This document shows, piece by piece, positions 28,850 to 37,818 of a stretch of DNA of 64,000 nt (position 1 is the stretch's first letter; each line of letters opens with the position of its first letter). Source of the DNA: Geothrix sp. PMB-07 (GTDB taxonomy: Bacteria > Acidobacteriota > Holophagae > Holophagales > Holophagaceae); contig NZ_CP132333.1 of assembly GCF_030758935.1 (NCBI RefSeq), forward strand, positions 434,001 to 498,000, written 5' to 3'. The notes under the pieces are model-generated. The model was not told the origin of the DNA. It was given only the letters and a program-made list of their open reading frames with translations, and made no database searches. The position numbers and the translations under genes are program-made.

Positions 28850-29368
28850 CTAGACCACCAGATCCTGTTCGTCCTGCAATTGCCGGGCGTCGTCCATGAT
28901 CCTGGCGAGCACCAGGAGAGCGAGCCCAACCAGCAGGTAAAGCAACTTCGGACCCAGATGGACAATCATTGTCGGCACGATAGCCAGAATTGAGTGCTTA
29001 GGAGCATAGGCAAGTATGCACCCCACGGGAAAGGCCCCCATCCACACTGCCGCTAGGAGTCGAAAACTCCGTAGGGAGGCGGTTCGGAAGGCTTCGCCTC
29101 GTGCGTGGGCCCTGAAGATGCCACGGCAAGCCCAGAACCCCAGCAACCAGAGGGTGCCCCAAAGCGTTAGGGCCAGCAGGAGCAAGGGGTGTCCGTTCAT
29201 GCCCGTCAGGCGTGCCAGCCAGGATCGGTCGTAGCGCGTAAAGATGAGGATCCGAGCCACCTTGTATGGCTCGGCAAAAGCGACCAAGCAAATGATCAGG
29301 ACGACGATTGTTTGTCCTGCTGTGCAGAGATGCTGGAGCCAGCGGCTGAGGGCCTGGAGACGGGACAT
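28850..29368 (-). CDS. DUF2975-family four-helix membrane protein
   Basis: 172 residues with four predicted helices (about 17-40, 57-82, 100-118, 130-155). The C-terminus (ARIMDDARQLQDEQDLVV) is typical of DUF2975 proteins, which carry a conserved acidic/Gln end and are usually paired with a small XRE protein. Start at ATG 29368, preceded by GGAGG. GC is visibly lower than in neighbours and the leader is very AT-rich (29390-29445), hinting at transfer. It lies wholly between the two 41-bp repeats. The physiological role is unknown; pairing and membrane location suggest a stress-sensing or toxin-antitoxin-like unit, which is inference. Confidence 0.85.
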   Translation of the reverse strand: MSRLQALSRWLQHLCTAGQTIVVLIICLVAFAEPYKVARILIFTRYDRSWLARLTGMNGHPLLLLALTLWGTLWLLGFWACRGIFRAHARGEAFRTASLRSFRLLAAVWMGAFPVGCILAYAPKHSILAIVPTMIVHLGPKLLYLLVGLALLVLARIMDDARQLQDEQDLVV

Positions 29369-29404
29369 GAGACCTCCGGAGAGGTATCCAGTATTGCATA
29401 TTTT

Positions 29405-29417
29405 ATTGTTTATCAAT
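29405..29417. promoter_or_regulatory. Candidate operator in the DUF2975/XRE promoter
   Basis: Palindrome ATTG-N5-CAAT in an AT-rich stretch upstream of the DUF2975 start, next to the minus-strand sequence TTGATA that could be a -35 element. It is the only clear dyad there and is the natural site for the small XRE regulator. Sequence evidence alone; a weak call. Confidence 0.35.
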
Positions 29418-29513
29418 GTTTTTTTATCGAGTATAGGCGAAAAACCCTGATGGCCCCGCAATGCCAACCCCTCACCGAATCACCAGCGATTGGATATCTG
29501 CGGTTCAATTTCC

Positions 29514-29554
29514 CCTCAGCATCCCACCACCTCGGTGTACCAGCTGCGGGCGCG
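29514..29554. repeat. 41-bp direct repeat, right copy (3' end of moeB-like gene)
   Basis: Same 41 bases as 28555-28595, offset by 959 bases. Here it is functional coding sequence, the C-terminus of the ThiF/MoeB-family gene. The two copies bracket the DUF2975/XRE cassette, as attachment-site copies bracket an integrated element. Confidence 0.95.
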
Positions 29555-30517
29555 CTCGGGTGTCATGGGGCCGTGCACGAGGGCGCGGCCATCGGCGAAG
29601 AGGGTGATTTCGTCATCGCCTTCGCGGCCCTTGAGCATGAGACCCGCTTGTTTCCAGGGGCTGCGGGTGCGGGTTTCGAGGCGTTGCTTCAGGGTGGCGA
29701 GATCCAGCTTGCCGGGCGGGTTGACGCGGATCTGCACACCCTCCAGCCCGCAGAGGGCGCTGGCCTTGATGCTCCAGCGGGCATCCAGGAATTCGGTGAT
29801 CTTTTCCGTGCAGAAGCGGCAGCGGGACTTGGGGGATTTGAGGAACTGGCGTTCGTTGTTCCAGAAATCGAAGCGGGCCAGGTCACCGTGGGGGGGCTTG
29901 CCCGTGAGCACCTTGAGGGCCTCCATGGCCGCCCAGCTGCCGATGATGCCCACGGTGGGACCCAGCACGCCCGCGCTGTCGCAGGTGTCCACGTCGCCGC
30001 CTGCCGGGGGTTCTTCGATGAGGCAGCGCAGGCAGGGAGTGTGAGGCGGGTTCAGGGGCCAGATGACGCCTTCACCGCCGATGGCGCCCGCGTAGATCCA
30101 GGGCGTGCCGGTGAGGATGGCCACATCGTTGATGAGGAAGCGGGCCTCGAAGTTGTCGGTGCCGTCGCAGATGAGATCGAAGCCGGAGAGCAGCTCCCGG
30201 GCGTTGCCGCTGGTGAGATCGGCCACCACGGGTTCCAATTCGATGCTCGAATTGGCGTCGGCAAGGCGTTCCCTGGCCACTTCGGCCTTGGGCCGTCCCA
30301 GGTCGGATTCGCCGTAGAGGATCTGGCGCTGGAGGTTGGAGGCTTCCACCAGGTCGCGGTCGATGAGGGTGAGATGCCCCACCCCGGCCCGGGCCAGCCA
30401 GGGCGCGATGACCGAACCCGTTGCGCCCAGGCCCAGGACGGCCACCCGCTTGGCGCGCAAGGATTCATCGGCGTCGCGGCCGAGAAAGATGCGTTGCTTG
30501 GCATAGCGGTTGAACAT
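29516..30517 (-). CDS. ThiF/MoeB-family adenylyltransferase
   Basis: 333 residues. Activates the C-terminus of a sulfur-carrier protein (MoaD or ThiS) by adenylation. ATP site VLGLGATGSVIAPWLARAGV, DRDLVEASNLQRQ, and the DGTDNFEARFLINDVAI segment. Two Cys pairs for the structural zinc (CLRC and CRFC) and a possible thiol-acceptor Cys in DTCDSAGVLGP. A C-terminal extension of about 60 residues (ITLFADGRALVHGPMTPERA) goes beyond the minimal MoeB. Start at 30517 with AGGGGA upstream. moaA lies at the left edge of the window but is not adjacent. Confidence 0.88.
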   Translation of the reverse strand: MFNRYAKQRIFLGRDADESLRAKRVAVLGLGATGSVIAPWLARAGVGHLTLIDRDLVEASNLQRQILYGESDLGRPKAEVARERLADANSSIELEPVVADLTSGNARELLSGFDLICDGTDNFEARFLINDVAILTGTPWIYAGAIGGEGVIWPLNPPHTPCLRCLIEEPPAGGDVDTCDSAGVLGPTVGIIGSWAAMEALKVLTGKPPHGDLARFDFWNNERQFLKSPKSRCRFCTEKITEFLDARWSIKASALCGLEGVQIRVNPPGKLDLATLKQRLETRTRSPWKQAGLMLKGREGDDEITLFADGRALVHGPMTPERARSWYTEVVGC

Positions 30518-30647
30518 GGACCGTCCCCTGACTTTCAGCCCCCAGTCTAAGCCGCGGTCGCAAAACCATTCATGCCTGCCTCCCGAGGGCGGCATAAGGG
30601 GCCGTCACGGAAGGGGTTCACGGGCACGGGCATTCCGTAACGGGCCC

Positions 30648-30680
30648 AAAAAGCAACGCGGCGCCCGGGTGGGCGCCGCG
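30648..30680 (-). terminator. Intrinsic terminator after the DUF6941-like gene
   Basis: Perfect 10-bp stem (CGCGGCGCCC with GGGCGCCGCG, 30657-30666 and 30671-30680) with a 4-base loop. On the minus strand it is followed by a T-rich run (AAAAAG at 30648-30653 on the plus strand). It lies about 20 bases beyond the stop of the gene at 30702. Confidence 0.9.
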
Positions 30681-30701
30681 CACAGAAAAGAAAGGGAAGC
30701 C

Positions 30702-31166
30702 TTAGTTGCCGCCCTGACCGGCCTCGGCCATGGCCTTCTCGTATTCGGCCTGGAGGCGGCTGGCATCGGAGATGGCGAACTTGTAGACGTACTCGAAGCG
30801 GTCGGCACCCTTGGTCAGGGCGATGATCACTTCGTAGACGCCCTCGGCGGTCACTTCAAAGGGGCTGGCGATGACGTTGAAGGTGCCTTCCTTGGCGCCG
30901 TCGGGAATCTGCACGTCGCTGTCGCGGATCACGTCCTTGCGGTCGCCGGTGGGGCTCACGATGGAGAAGCCGAACTTGAACTGGCCATCCATGCGGGAGA
31001 AGCGGGTGTAGAAACACACCTTGGGCAGGGTGAAGGGCACCTGGGGCACCACGATGTGATGGTCGTAGAGGCCCATCAGCGAGGTCTTGCCACCCATTTC
31101 CTGGCGGATGTCGTCGCACAGCAGCGTGAATTCGTGCTTGGGGGCCTTGATCTGGACTTCTTGCAT
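30702..31166 (-). CDS. DUF6941-like conserved protein
   Basis: 154 residues, soluble. APKHEFTLLCDDIRQEMGGK and TSLMGLYDHHIVVPQVPFTL near the N-terminus resemble a DUF6941-type family in which a short cytoplasmic protein begins with a conserved CD(D)xxRxExxGK pattern. The family name comes from pattern memory. Start at 31166, GGAG seven bases upstream; an in-frame ATG at 31235 has no ribosome site. A Gly/Asn C-terminus and a strong terminator complete the unit. Function unknown. Confidence 0.72.
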   Translation of the reverse strand: MQEVQIKAPKHEFTLLCDDIRQEMGGKTSLMGLYDHHIVVPQVPFTLPKVCFYTRFSRMDGQFKFGFSIVSPTGDRKDVIRDSDVQIPDGAKEGTFNVIASPFEVTAEGVYEVIIALTKGADRFEYVYKFAISDASRLQAEYEKAMAEAGQGGN

Positions 31167-31267
31167 GGGGGCTCCAAAAAGAGGGGGCATCCTTGGGTGA
31201 AGGGAAAGTTTACCCTTGAACTGCCCCCCTTCCAACCACGGGTTGGCCGGGACACCTTGGAGTCCGC

Positions 31268-32875
31268 ATGCGGCATTGGTTCTGGATCCTGTTGATCACC
31301 TTGGGGCTGCAGGCCCAAGACGCCCGGATTCAGATCCTTGGAACCACAGACATGCACGGCCATGTCATGGATGAGGACACCTTCAGCCTCCAGCCCGCGA
31401 ACCAGGGTTGGGCAAAGATCACAACCCTGATTCGTCGCCAGAAGGCGCTGAACCCCAACACCATCCTGGTGGATTGTGGCGACACCCTGCAGGGGGAGCC
31501 CATCAACTACGTGCGCAGCGCGCTCCGGCGGGACCTGCCGGAGCCCAGCGTGGCCATCATGAACGCCTTGGGCTTTTCCGCCATGGCCATGGGCAACCAC
31601 GATTTCGATTTCGGCGGCGAGGTTTTGCGCGAGGTGGAGAAGCAGGCCGCCTTCCCCTTCCTCTCTGCGAACACGGTGGATGCGAAGGGCCATGCTGCCT
31701 TCACCACCCATGCCTTCGTCACGGTGGCGGGGGTCCGCGTGGCACTGGTGGGCTTCACCACGCCAGGCGTCCCTTCGATGACCGAGCCGGGGAACTACGC
31801 GGGGCTGTCCTTTCAGGACATCGTGGAGAGCGCCAAGGCCCTGATCCCCCGCCTGCGGGAGAAAGAGAAGGCCGACCTGGTGATCGTGCTCATGCATTCC
31901 GGGCTGGGGGCCCTCACGGGCCGTGTGGGCGACGAGAACGCCGCCCTTAGGCTGGCGGACCAGGTGCCGGGCATCGATGCCATCTTCACGGGACATACGC
32001 ACCAGGCGATCCAGACGGAGTACAAGGGCATCCCCATCTTCCAGGCGCAGTGTTTTGGCCGGGCCCTGGCCGTGCTGGAACTGGATGTGCATCAGGACAA
32101 GGGGCGCTGGCGGGTGATCGCCAGCACCGGGCGCTTGATCAAGCCTGACGAATCGACCGCCTCCGATGCGGAGGTGCTGAAGCTCACAACAGACCTGCGC
32201 GCCATCACGGATCAGTACCTCGACACGGCCGCCACCAACCTCCTGGTGGACCTCGACAGCCGCTGGTCGCGCATGGAAGATACGCCGCTCATGCAGCTCA
32301 TCCATCAGATGCAGCGGCAGGCGACGGGCGCCCAGTTGTCGGCGGCGGCTTCACCCGGTCCCAAACTCTTCATCCCCAAGGGACCCACCAGCGTGCGCCA
32401 GTTCTACGCGCTGGCACCCTATGAAAGCCAGCTGGCGAAGATCCGCATCAACGGCGATCAGTTGAGGCGCTACCTGGAGCACGGGGCGCGGCACTACACC
32501 CGCAGCTGGGAGCCGGAGCTGTACAACCGCGACGTGCCCTTCTACAACTACGACATGGTGGATGGCGTGTCCTACGCCCTCGACTTGGGCAAGCCCGCGG
32601 GCAGCCGCATCATGAATCTCAGCTTCCAGGGGCAGCCTGTGAAACCCGAGCAGACCTTCACCCTGGCCCTCAGCACCTACCGGTTGCGGGGCGGCGGTGG
32701 CTACATGGCGGCCATCGGATTTACCGGCGCGCCGGAGTTGATCACGAAGGCTTCACAGCGGAACCTACTCTTGGATTGGGTGCTGACCCATCCCAGCCTG
32801 AATCCCGCTCCGACCCACACCTGGCGAACCATTCCCTACCTGGACCGGGAGCGGGTGATGAGCCTGGCCCGCTAA
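31268..32875 (+). CDS. Exported 5'-nucleotidase/metallophosphatase (UshA-like)
   Basis: 535 residues. Signal peptide (HWFWILLITLGLQAQ), then a metallophosphatase domain with TTDMHGH, VDCGDTLQG, MGNHDFDFG, HSGLG and TGHTHQ, the full set of dinuclear metal ligands. The C-terminal 5'-nucleotidase domain (from about 330) carries the substrate-closing motif with KIRINGDQLRRYLEHG and YRLRGGGGYMAAI. Predicted to work in the periplasm on nucleotides or related phosphate esters. Size and order fit UshA/CpdB relatives; CpdB has a 2',3'-cyclic activity, which cannot be excluded. Confidence 0.9.
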   Translation: MRHWFWILLITLGLQAQDARIQILGTTDMHGHVMDEDTFSLQPANQGWAKITTLIRRQKALNPNTILVDCGDTLQGEPINYVRSALRRDLPEPSVAIMNALGFSAMAMGNHDFDFGGEVLREVEKQAAFPFLSANTVDAKGHAAFTTHAFVTVAGVRVALVGFTTPGVPSMTEPGNYAGLSFQDIVESAKALIPRLREKEKADLVIVLMHSGLGALTGRVGDENAALRLADQVPGIDAIFTGHTHQAIQTEYKGIPIFQAQCFGRALAVLELDVHQDKGRWRVIASTGRLIKPDESTASDAEVLKLTTDLRAITDQYLDTAATNLLVDLDSRWSRMEDTPLMQLIHQMQRQATGAQLSAAASPGPKLFIPKGPTSVRQFYALAPYESQLAKIRINGDQLRRYLEHGARHYTRSWEPELYNRDVPFYNYDMVDGVSYALDLGKPAGSRIMNLSFQGQPVKPEQTFTLALSTYRLRGGGGYMAAIGFTGAPELITKASQRNLLLDWVLTHPSLNPAPTHTWRTIPYLDRERVMSLAR

Positions 32876-32890
32876 GGCAAACCCGCCTGA

Positions 32891-33787
32891 TTACTTGATT
32901 CTCACCAGCAGCAGCCCGCCCTTGGGGCTGGAGAAGATGGCATCGGTGTCCAGCAGGCCCACCAGCAGGTGGCCTTCGTCGAGGCCCGTGGGGAGGAACT
33001 CCAGGCGAGATTGGGCGAACTCAATGCGGGCGAGGACGAGGCCCTGCAAGTCAGCCCTCTGCGCCGCGGGAAGCTGCGAGGCTTTCACCGCCACGAAGAT
33101 GACGCCCTTACCTGGCCAGATGGCCAGGGGGCCGCGATCCGTGGCGACGCCTTCCAGTGCGGGGGCGGGCTGCCCGTTGGCGAGGCGGAGGGTTGTCTCC
33201 GTGAGCTTCCGGCCAGTGTTGCCATCGAGAATGGATAGGTTCAGCGAATTGCCATCTGCCATCAGGAGGTTGCCCGAGTCGTCCACCACAAGGGTGCGGC
33301 GGTATTGAGGGGCGGCATCCTCCCGGCTGGGCTTGGCTCCGAAGGCCCAGATCACGGCGCCTTTGTAATCCCGTTTCTCGAGGTAGGGCTCACGCGTGCG
33401 GTAGGAGATGGTGAAGCCCTTGGCGTCCCAGCAGATATCACCGGCTTCCGCGGGCAGTTTGAAGTTGGTGGTGATGCGACCTGTGCGGTCGATCTGGGAT
33501 AGCGTGGTGCCGTGGGCGACCCAGGCGCTGTTCCGCGGATCCAGCACCCAGCGGTCAGGCGAATCCTCCAGCTTGCCGAGAGGGACGCTGCCGAGGAGGC
33601 CGCCCTCGCGCATCCAGGTGAGGAGTGATCGCGTGCCCGGGTCAAAGAAGGTGAAGGAATCATCCTTGTCCTGCTTGGCCCAGCCCCGGGCCTGGCTCGC
33701 GGCATCCCAGGCCTGGGCGTTCAGTACCATGGCCGAGCAGCCGATCAGGACCGTTAGCAGGGTTGAGCGGATGCGGCCGTTCCTCAC
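32891..33787 (-). CDS. Exported beta-propeller-like protein, function unknown
   Basis: 298 residues with a signal peptide (STLLTVLIGCSAMVLNAQA). The rest looks like repeated beta-rich blades (WVLDPRNSAWVAHGTTLSQI, LVVDDSGNLLMADGNSLNLS, LDGNTGRKLTETTLRLANGQ), as in NHL or WD-type propellers. No catalytic motif found. Convergent with the 5'-nucleotidase gene, 15 bases apart. A binding or scaffolding role outside the cytoplasm is plausible, but unproven. Confidence 0.68.
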   Translation of the reverse strand: MRNGRIRSTLLTVLIGCSAMVLNAQAWDAASQARGWAKQDKDDSFTFFDPGTRSLLTWMREGGLLGSVPLGKLEDSPDRWVLDPRNSAWVAHGTTLSQIDRTGRITTNFKLPAEAGDICWDAKGFTISYRTREPYLEKRDYKGAVIWAFGAKPSREDAAPQYRRTLVVDDSGNLLMADGNSLNLSILDGNTGRKLTETTLRLANGQPAPALEGVATDRGPLAIWPGKGVIFVAVKASQLPAAQRADLQGLVLARIEFAQSRLEFLPTGLDEGHLLVGLLDTDAIFSSPKGGLLLVRIK

Positions 33788-33865
33788 GAAATGTCCTCGG
33801 GGCGTGATTCACCAATGGGGGGTACCCAACCATAGGAAATCCCGGGAAGGTTCGCAAGTTTTTAC

Positions 33866-35791
33866 TTAGATTTGCTTGGCAAAACCCCGAAGGCGTTGCA
33901 AGAGGATGGCCGGGCTGAGGCCCTCTTCTTCCAACAATCGCTTTGGATCACCATGGTGGACGAGGTGGTCCGGTACGGCGCAACGGAGCAGCGGTTTGAG
34001 GATGCCCGCGTCCGCCAGCGATTCAGCCACGGCGCCGCTGAAACCGCCGGGATCGCAGCCTTCCTCCAGGGTGACCACGCCCCTGCAGCGCTTGGCCCAG
34101 GGATGGATGAGGGCCTCGTCCAGCGGCTTGACGAAGCGGGCGTTGATGACGGCGCAGGAGAGGCCCTCCTCGGCCAGGGACTCGGCCAAGGCCTGGGCCG
34201 GTGCCACCATGGCGCCCAGGGCGCAAAGCAGCAGATCCTCGCCTTCCCGCAGCAGCTCGCCCTTGCCGATGGGCAGGGCCGTGACGGGCCCGTCGAGGGA
34301 CACGCCCAGGCCGTTGCCGCGGGGGTAGCGCAGCGCGGCCGGGTGGCCGCAGTAGATGGAGGTCATGAGCATCTGGCGCAGCTCGTTCTCATCCTTGGGG
34401 GCCATCAGCAGGATGTTGGGCAGGCAGCGCAGGTAGGCCAGGTCGTAGAGGCCGTGGTGGGTGGGGCCGTCGGCGCCGACGATGCCTGCGCGATCCAGAG
34501 CGAAGGTCACCGGCAGATCCTGGATGCACACGTCGTGGGCCACCTGGTCGAAGCCGCGCTGCAGGAAGGTGCTGTAGATGGCGCAGACGGGCCGCATGCC
34601 CTGGGCCGCGAGGCCCGCGGCGAAGGTCACCGCGTGCTGTTCGGCGATGCCCACATCAAAGCAGCGGTCCGGGAAGGCCTTCTGGAAGAGGTTCATGCCG
34701 GTGCCATCCAGCATGGCTGCGGTGATGCCCACGATCTTGGCGTCGGTCTTCGCCAGTTCCACCAGGCTTTTGCCGAAGACGCTGGTATAGCTGGGCGGGG
34801 CGGGCTTGTTGGGATCGGCGGTGACCTTGATGATCTCGCCGGCTTCCGCATCAAAGGCGGTGACGCCGTGCCATTTCAGGGGATCCTGCACCGCGGGCTC
34901 GTAGCCGTAGCCCTTCTTGGTCTGCACGTGCAGCAGCACCGGGCCGTCCTTCATCTTCTCCTTGGCCTCGGCCAGGGCCTTGGAGGTGGCGTTCACATCG
35001 TGGCCGTTGACAGGGCCCATGTAGCGGAAGCCCAGATCCTCGAAGAGCAGCCCCGGCACCATGAGGCGCTTGAAGCTCTCTTCGCTCCACTTGGCGGCCT
35101 TGGCCACGCCCTTGCTGAGGCCTTCGAGGGGGATGGCCTTGATGGCGTGCTCGATGCGGTCGCGCCAGCGGTGGTAGTACTGCCCCGACATGATCTGGTT
35201 CAGGTAGCCCTGCAGCGATCCCACATTGGGATTGATGCTCATGTCGTTGTCGTTGAGGATCACCAGGAAGTTCTTCGTCTCCAGGTAGCCCGCCTGGTTC
35301 AGGGCCTCGAAGGCCATGCCCGCGGTCATGGAGCCATCGCCGATCACGGCGATGCAGGTGTGATCCTGCTTCTGGAGATCCCGCGCCTTGGCCATGCCCA
35401 GGGCTGCGGAGATGCTGGTGCTGGCGTGCCCGGCGCCAAAGTGATCGTAGGGGCTTTCATCGCGCTTGAGGAAGCCCGAGAGGCCGTGATGCTGGCGCAG
35501 GGTGGGGAAACGGTCCTTGCGGCCCGTGAGGATCTTGTGGGGGTAGGACTGGTGGCCCACGTCCCAGACGATGCGGTCCTGCAGGAAATCGAAGTGATGG
35601 AACAAGGCCACCGTGAGTTCCACCGTGCCCAGGTTGGAGCTGAAGTGGCCACCGGTTTCCGACACGGAAGCGATGAGGAAGGCGCGCACTTCGGAGGCCA
35701 GTTGTTCCAGTTGAGCTGGCGTGAAGTGGCGTACCTGCTGAGGCGAAGCCAGGGAGTCGAGCAGAGGGTAGGGGCTGGTGGGCGCTGTCAC
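33866..35791 (-). CDS. dxs: 1-deoxy-D-xylulose-5-phosphate synthase
   Basis: 641 residues. Makes DXP from pyruvate and glyceraldehyde-3-phosphate using thiamine diphosphate, the first step of the MEP isoprenoid pathway. Diagnostic segments: [35 protein letters not shown], the TPP site [20 protein letters not shown], and the transketolase-type [20 protein letters not shown]. The start is GTG at 35791, just after the ispA stop with an AGG upstream; an in-frame ATG at 35875 would overlap ispA. Follows ispA and xseB, a common isoprenoid cluster. Product feeds quinone and undecaprenyl synthesis. Confidence 0.95.
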   Translation of the reverse strand: MTAPTSPYPLLDSLASPQQVRHFTPAQLEQLASEVRAFLIASVSETGGHFSSNLGTVELTVALFHHFDFLQDRIVWDVGHQSYPHKILTGRKDRFPTLRQHHGLSGFLKRDESPYDHFGAGHASTSISAALGMAKARDLQKQDHTCIAVIGDGSMTAGMAFEALNQAGYLETKNFLVILNDNDMSINPNVGSLQGYLNQIMSGQYYHRWRDRIEHAIKAIPLEGLSKGVAKAAKWSEESFKRLMVPGLLFEDLGFRYMGPVNGHDVNATSKALAEAKEKMKDGPVLLHVQTKKGYGYEPAVQDPLKWHGVTAFDAEAGEIIKVTADPNKPAPPSYTSVFGKSLVELAKTDAKIVGITAAMLDGTGMNLFQKAFPDRCFDVGIAEQHAVTFAAGLAAQGMRPVCAIYSTFLQRGFDQVAHDVCIQDLPVTFALDRAGIVGADGPTHHGLYDLAYLRCLPNILLMAPKDENELRQMLMTSIYCGHPAALRYPRGNGLGVSLDGPVTALPIGKGELLREGEDLLLCALGAMVAPAQALAESLAEEGLSCAVINARFVKPLDEALIHPWAKRCRGVVTLEEGCDPGGFSGAVAESLADAGILKPLLRCAVPDHLVHHGDPKRLLEEEGLSPAILLQRLRGFAKQI

Positions 35792-35799
35792 GCGGGAAC

Positions 35800-36687
35800 C
35801 TACTTGGCCCGCTGGGCCAGGTAGTGAGCCCAGGCTGCCAAGGAATTCCGGTTGGGAAGGGATGCTAGATGACATAGGGCAGTCTCGGTGGCTTCACTCA
35901 GGGCTTTGCGGGCGCCTTCCAGGCCCAGGAGGGAGGGGTAGGTGATCTTACCCCTGCCCGCATCCTTTCCGGCGCGTTTGCCCAGTTCAGCGTCGGTGGC
36001 GGTGGCATCCAGGATGTCGTCCTGGATCTGGAAGGCCAGGCCGATGGCCTCGCCGTAGGCCCGCAGGGCCGCCCGCTCGGCGGGGCTGGCACCGCCCAGT
36101 ACGGCGCCGATCTCGAGGGATGTCCGCAGCAGGGCGCCGGTCTTCAGGCGGTGGATGAGCTGCAGGTGTGCCAGGTCATAGGTGGCGAGCTTCTCCCCTT
36201 CCAGGTCGAGGGCCTGGCCACCGGCCATGCCGCGCCAACCGGCGCCTTCGGCCAGCAGGGACAGCGCCTCGGCCCTGCGGGCTGGATCCAGATCCGCCGA
36301 GGCCAGCACGGCGAAGGCCTCGGTCAACAGTCCATCGCCGGCCAGGATGGCGTGCCCTTCGCCGTAGACTTTGTGATTGGTGGGGCGGCCGCGCCGGAGG
36401 TCGTCATCGTCCATGGCGGGCAGGTCGTCATGGATCAGCGAATAGGTGTGGACATATTCCAGGGCCAGGGCGCCCGGCAGGGCCTGGGCCACGGTCCCGC
36501 CCACGGCTTCGCAGGCCAGAAGGCAAAGCACGGGTCGCACGCGCTTGCCGCCGGCCTCCAGGCTGTAGCGCATGGCCTCGCCCAGCCGTTGGGCTTCACC
36601 CTGCTGAAACGGCGTGGTGAGCGCAACATCCAGCACCGGAATGAGCCGGTCCAGGTCGGCCTTGACCTGCGCGGAGGAATCGCTCAT
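35800..36687 (-). CDS. ispA: Polyprenyl/farnesyl diphosphate synthase
   Basis: 295 residues, the short-chain prenyltransferase length. First Asp-rich motif YSLIHDDLPAMDDDDLRRGR with the family pattern DDxxxxD, second motif FQIQDDILD. Bulky residues before the first motif (HTYSLIHDD) suggest C15 (farnesyl) or C20 product, not long chains. Overlaps xseB by 4 bases and is 8 bases before dxs, giving the familiar xseB-ispA-dxs operon. Confidence 0.94.
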   Translation of the reverse strand: MSDSSAQVKADLDRLIPVLDVALTTPFQQGEAQRLGEAMRYSLEAGGKRVRPVLCLLACEAVGGTVAQALPGALALEYVHTYSLIHDDLPAMDDDDLRRGRPTNHKVYGEGHAILAGDGLLTEAFAVLASADLDPARRAEALSLLAEGAGWRGMAGGQALDLEGEKLATYDLAHLQLIHRLKTGALLRTSLEIGAVLGGASPAERAALRAYGEAIGLAFQIQDDILDATATDAELGKRAGKDAGRGKITYPSLLGLEGARKALSEATETALCHLASLPNRNSLAAWAHYLAQRAK

Positions 36688-36923
36688 CGGGACCCCTTGG
36701 CATCATCCAGGGGCTCGGCGCGGTACTCGCCGCCCAGGCCGGCCTTGAGGACTTCCACCCGTCGCTGGGCTTCGGCCAGCTGTTTCTGAAGGGCCTGGCT
36801 CAGTTGCACGCCCTCTTCAAAGCGGGCCAGGGCCTCCTCCAGGCTGAGGTTGCCGGATTCGAGTTGCTGCACCAGCGACTCCAGCCGGTCGAGGCCATCA
36901 TCGAAGGAAGGTTGGGCGCTCAT
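36684..36923 (-). CDS. xseB: Exodeoxyribonuclease VII small subunit
   Basis: 79 residues, a coiled helix pair. FDDGLDRLESLVQQLESGNL and LEEALARFEEGVQLSQALQK are the family signature. Forms the many-copy small subunit around XseA. Start at ATG 36923 (MSAQPS). The stop overlaps the ispA start by 4 bases (ATGA). xseA is not next to it in this window. Confidence 0.95.
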   Translation of the reverse strand: MSAQPSFDDGLDRLESLVQQLESGNLSLEEALARFEEGVQLSQALQKQLAEAQRRVEVLKAGLGGEYRAEPLDDAKGSR

Positions 36924-36939
36924 GGGGAATCCAAGGGAA

Positions 36940-36957
36940 GGGGCCCCGAAGGGCCCC
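36940..36957 (-). terminator. Hairpin between DUF4412-like gene and xseB
   Basis: Perfect 7-bp GGGGCCC stem with a UUCG-type tetraloop on the minus strand, between the stop at 37003 and the xseB start at 36923. The tail is only weakly T-rich, so it may act as a partial terminator or an RNA-stability element. Confidence 0.5.
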
Positions 36958-37002
36958 AACCAGTCTAGGTGAAATGACAGGGTAGTGCTTGATTCCCGGG
37001 TC

Positions 37003-37740
37003 TCAGCGGCCTTTGGCCATGCTCTCCCGCATCTTCTTCCCCGTGTCTTCCACCTTGTAGTCGGCCGGAAGGTCGAAGGTGGAAGCGGGGATGGGGCCTT
37101 CCTTGATCGCGGTGGCCACGGTTGTGAAATCGCCCACGATGGGCAGGACTGTGTGGGTCCTCAGCGCGAGGCCCTGCACTTTGGCGAGTTCCTCCCCCAC
37201 CTTCAGCGCAGAGGAGGCGCCGGGGCCCATCTGGCCCAGGGCGTTCTGGAGCCGGAGGAAGCGCTTGTAGGAACCCTGGGGCGTGGGCGGTTTGAGGCTG
37301 GGATCGTTGCTGGTCTCGAGAACCATCTTGCCCATGGTGATCTTCCACTTTTTACAGGTGCGGCCAAGGATGGTTTCGGTCCCTTGCGGTTCGGCGGTGA
37401 CGGTGTTGTCCCCGCCGCCCATCATCTTCTGGGCGAAGAGGGGCAGATCCTTCATCTTGTCTGCCATGGCCTCCAGGGAGGCTTCGAGGTCGTCCCAGCT
37501 GATCTGCTGGATGAGCTTCTTCTTGTGGTTGATGGTGTACGACACGCCCTTCTCGAAATCCACCATGGAGTCGATCTGGCTGGCGCCGTGATTGGTCCGC
37601 ATGAATTTGGAAGACCAGTACTGGGTCTGCTCACCCTCATGGCCCTTGCCGGTGCCTGACATGGTGATGCTGAGATCGCCAGCAAGCAGGGTGGCGCTGT
37701 AGAAAACAAGGGCAAGGGCTGTTGCCAAAAGCGTTCGCAT
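37003..37740 (-). CDS. Exported DUF4412-like protein
   Basis: 245 residues with a signal peptide (LLATALALVFYSATLLAGD). A beta-rich middle (FEKGVSYTINHKKKLIQQIS; GTETILGRTCKKWKITMGK) is the pattern of DUF4412 proteins, which have no firm function. Start at ATG 37740. Divergent from the sigma-54 regulator, with about 78 bases between. Family call is by pattern and moderately sure. Confidence 0.7.
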   Translation of the reverse strand: MRTLLATALALVFYSATLLAGDLSITMSGTGKGHEGEQTQYWSSKFMRTNHGASQIDSMVDFEKGVSYTINHKKKLIQQISWDDLEASLEAMADKMKDLPLFAQKMMGGGDNTVTAEPQGTETILGRTCKKWKITMGKMVLETSNDPSLKPPTPQGSYKRFLRLQNALGQMGPGASSALKVGEELAKVQGLALRTHTVLPIVGDFTTVATAIKEGPIPASTFDLPADYKVEDTGKKMRESMAKGR

Positions 37741-37818
37741 GGGAATTCTCCGTGATGGTTGCCCCAGAGCATACGCCTGATGGTCGCGGTTTGGGATACC
37801 TTCAGATGAGGGGGACCC

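Noticed and set aside
33872-35824. A 650-residue plus-strand ORF opposite dxs
   Set aside because: It is the antisense of a well-conserved gene, its residues are dominated by Gly/Ala/His and it has no family signature. It arises from high GC and codon bias.
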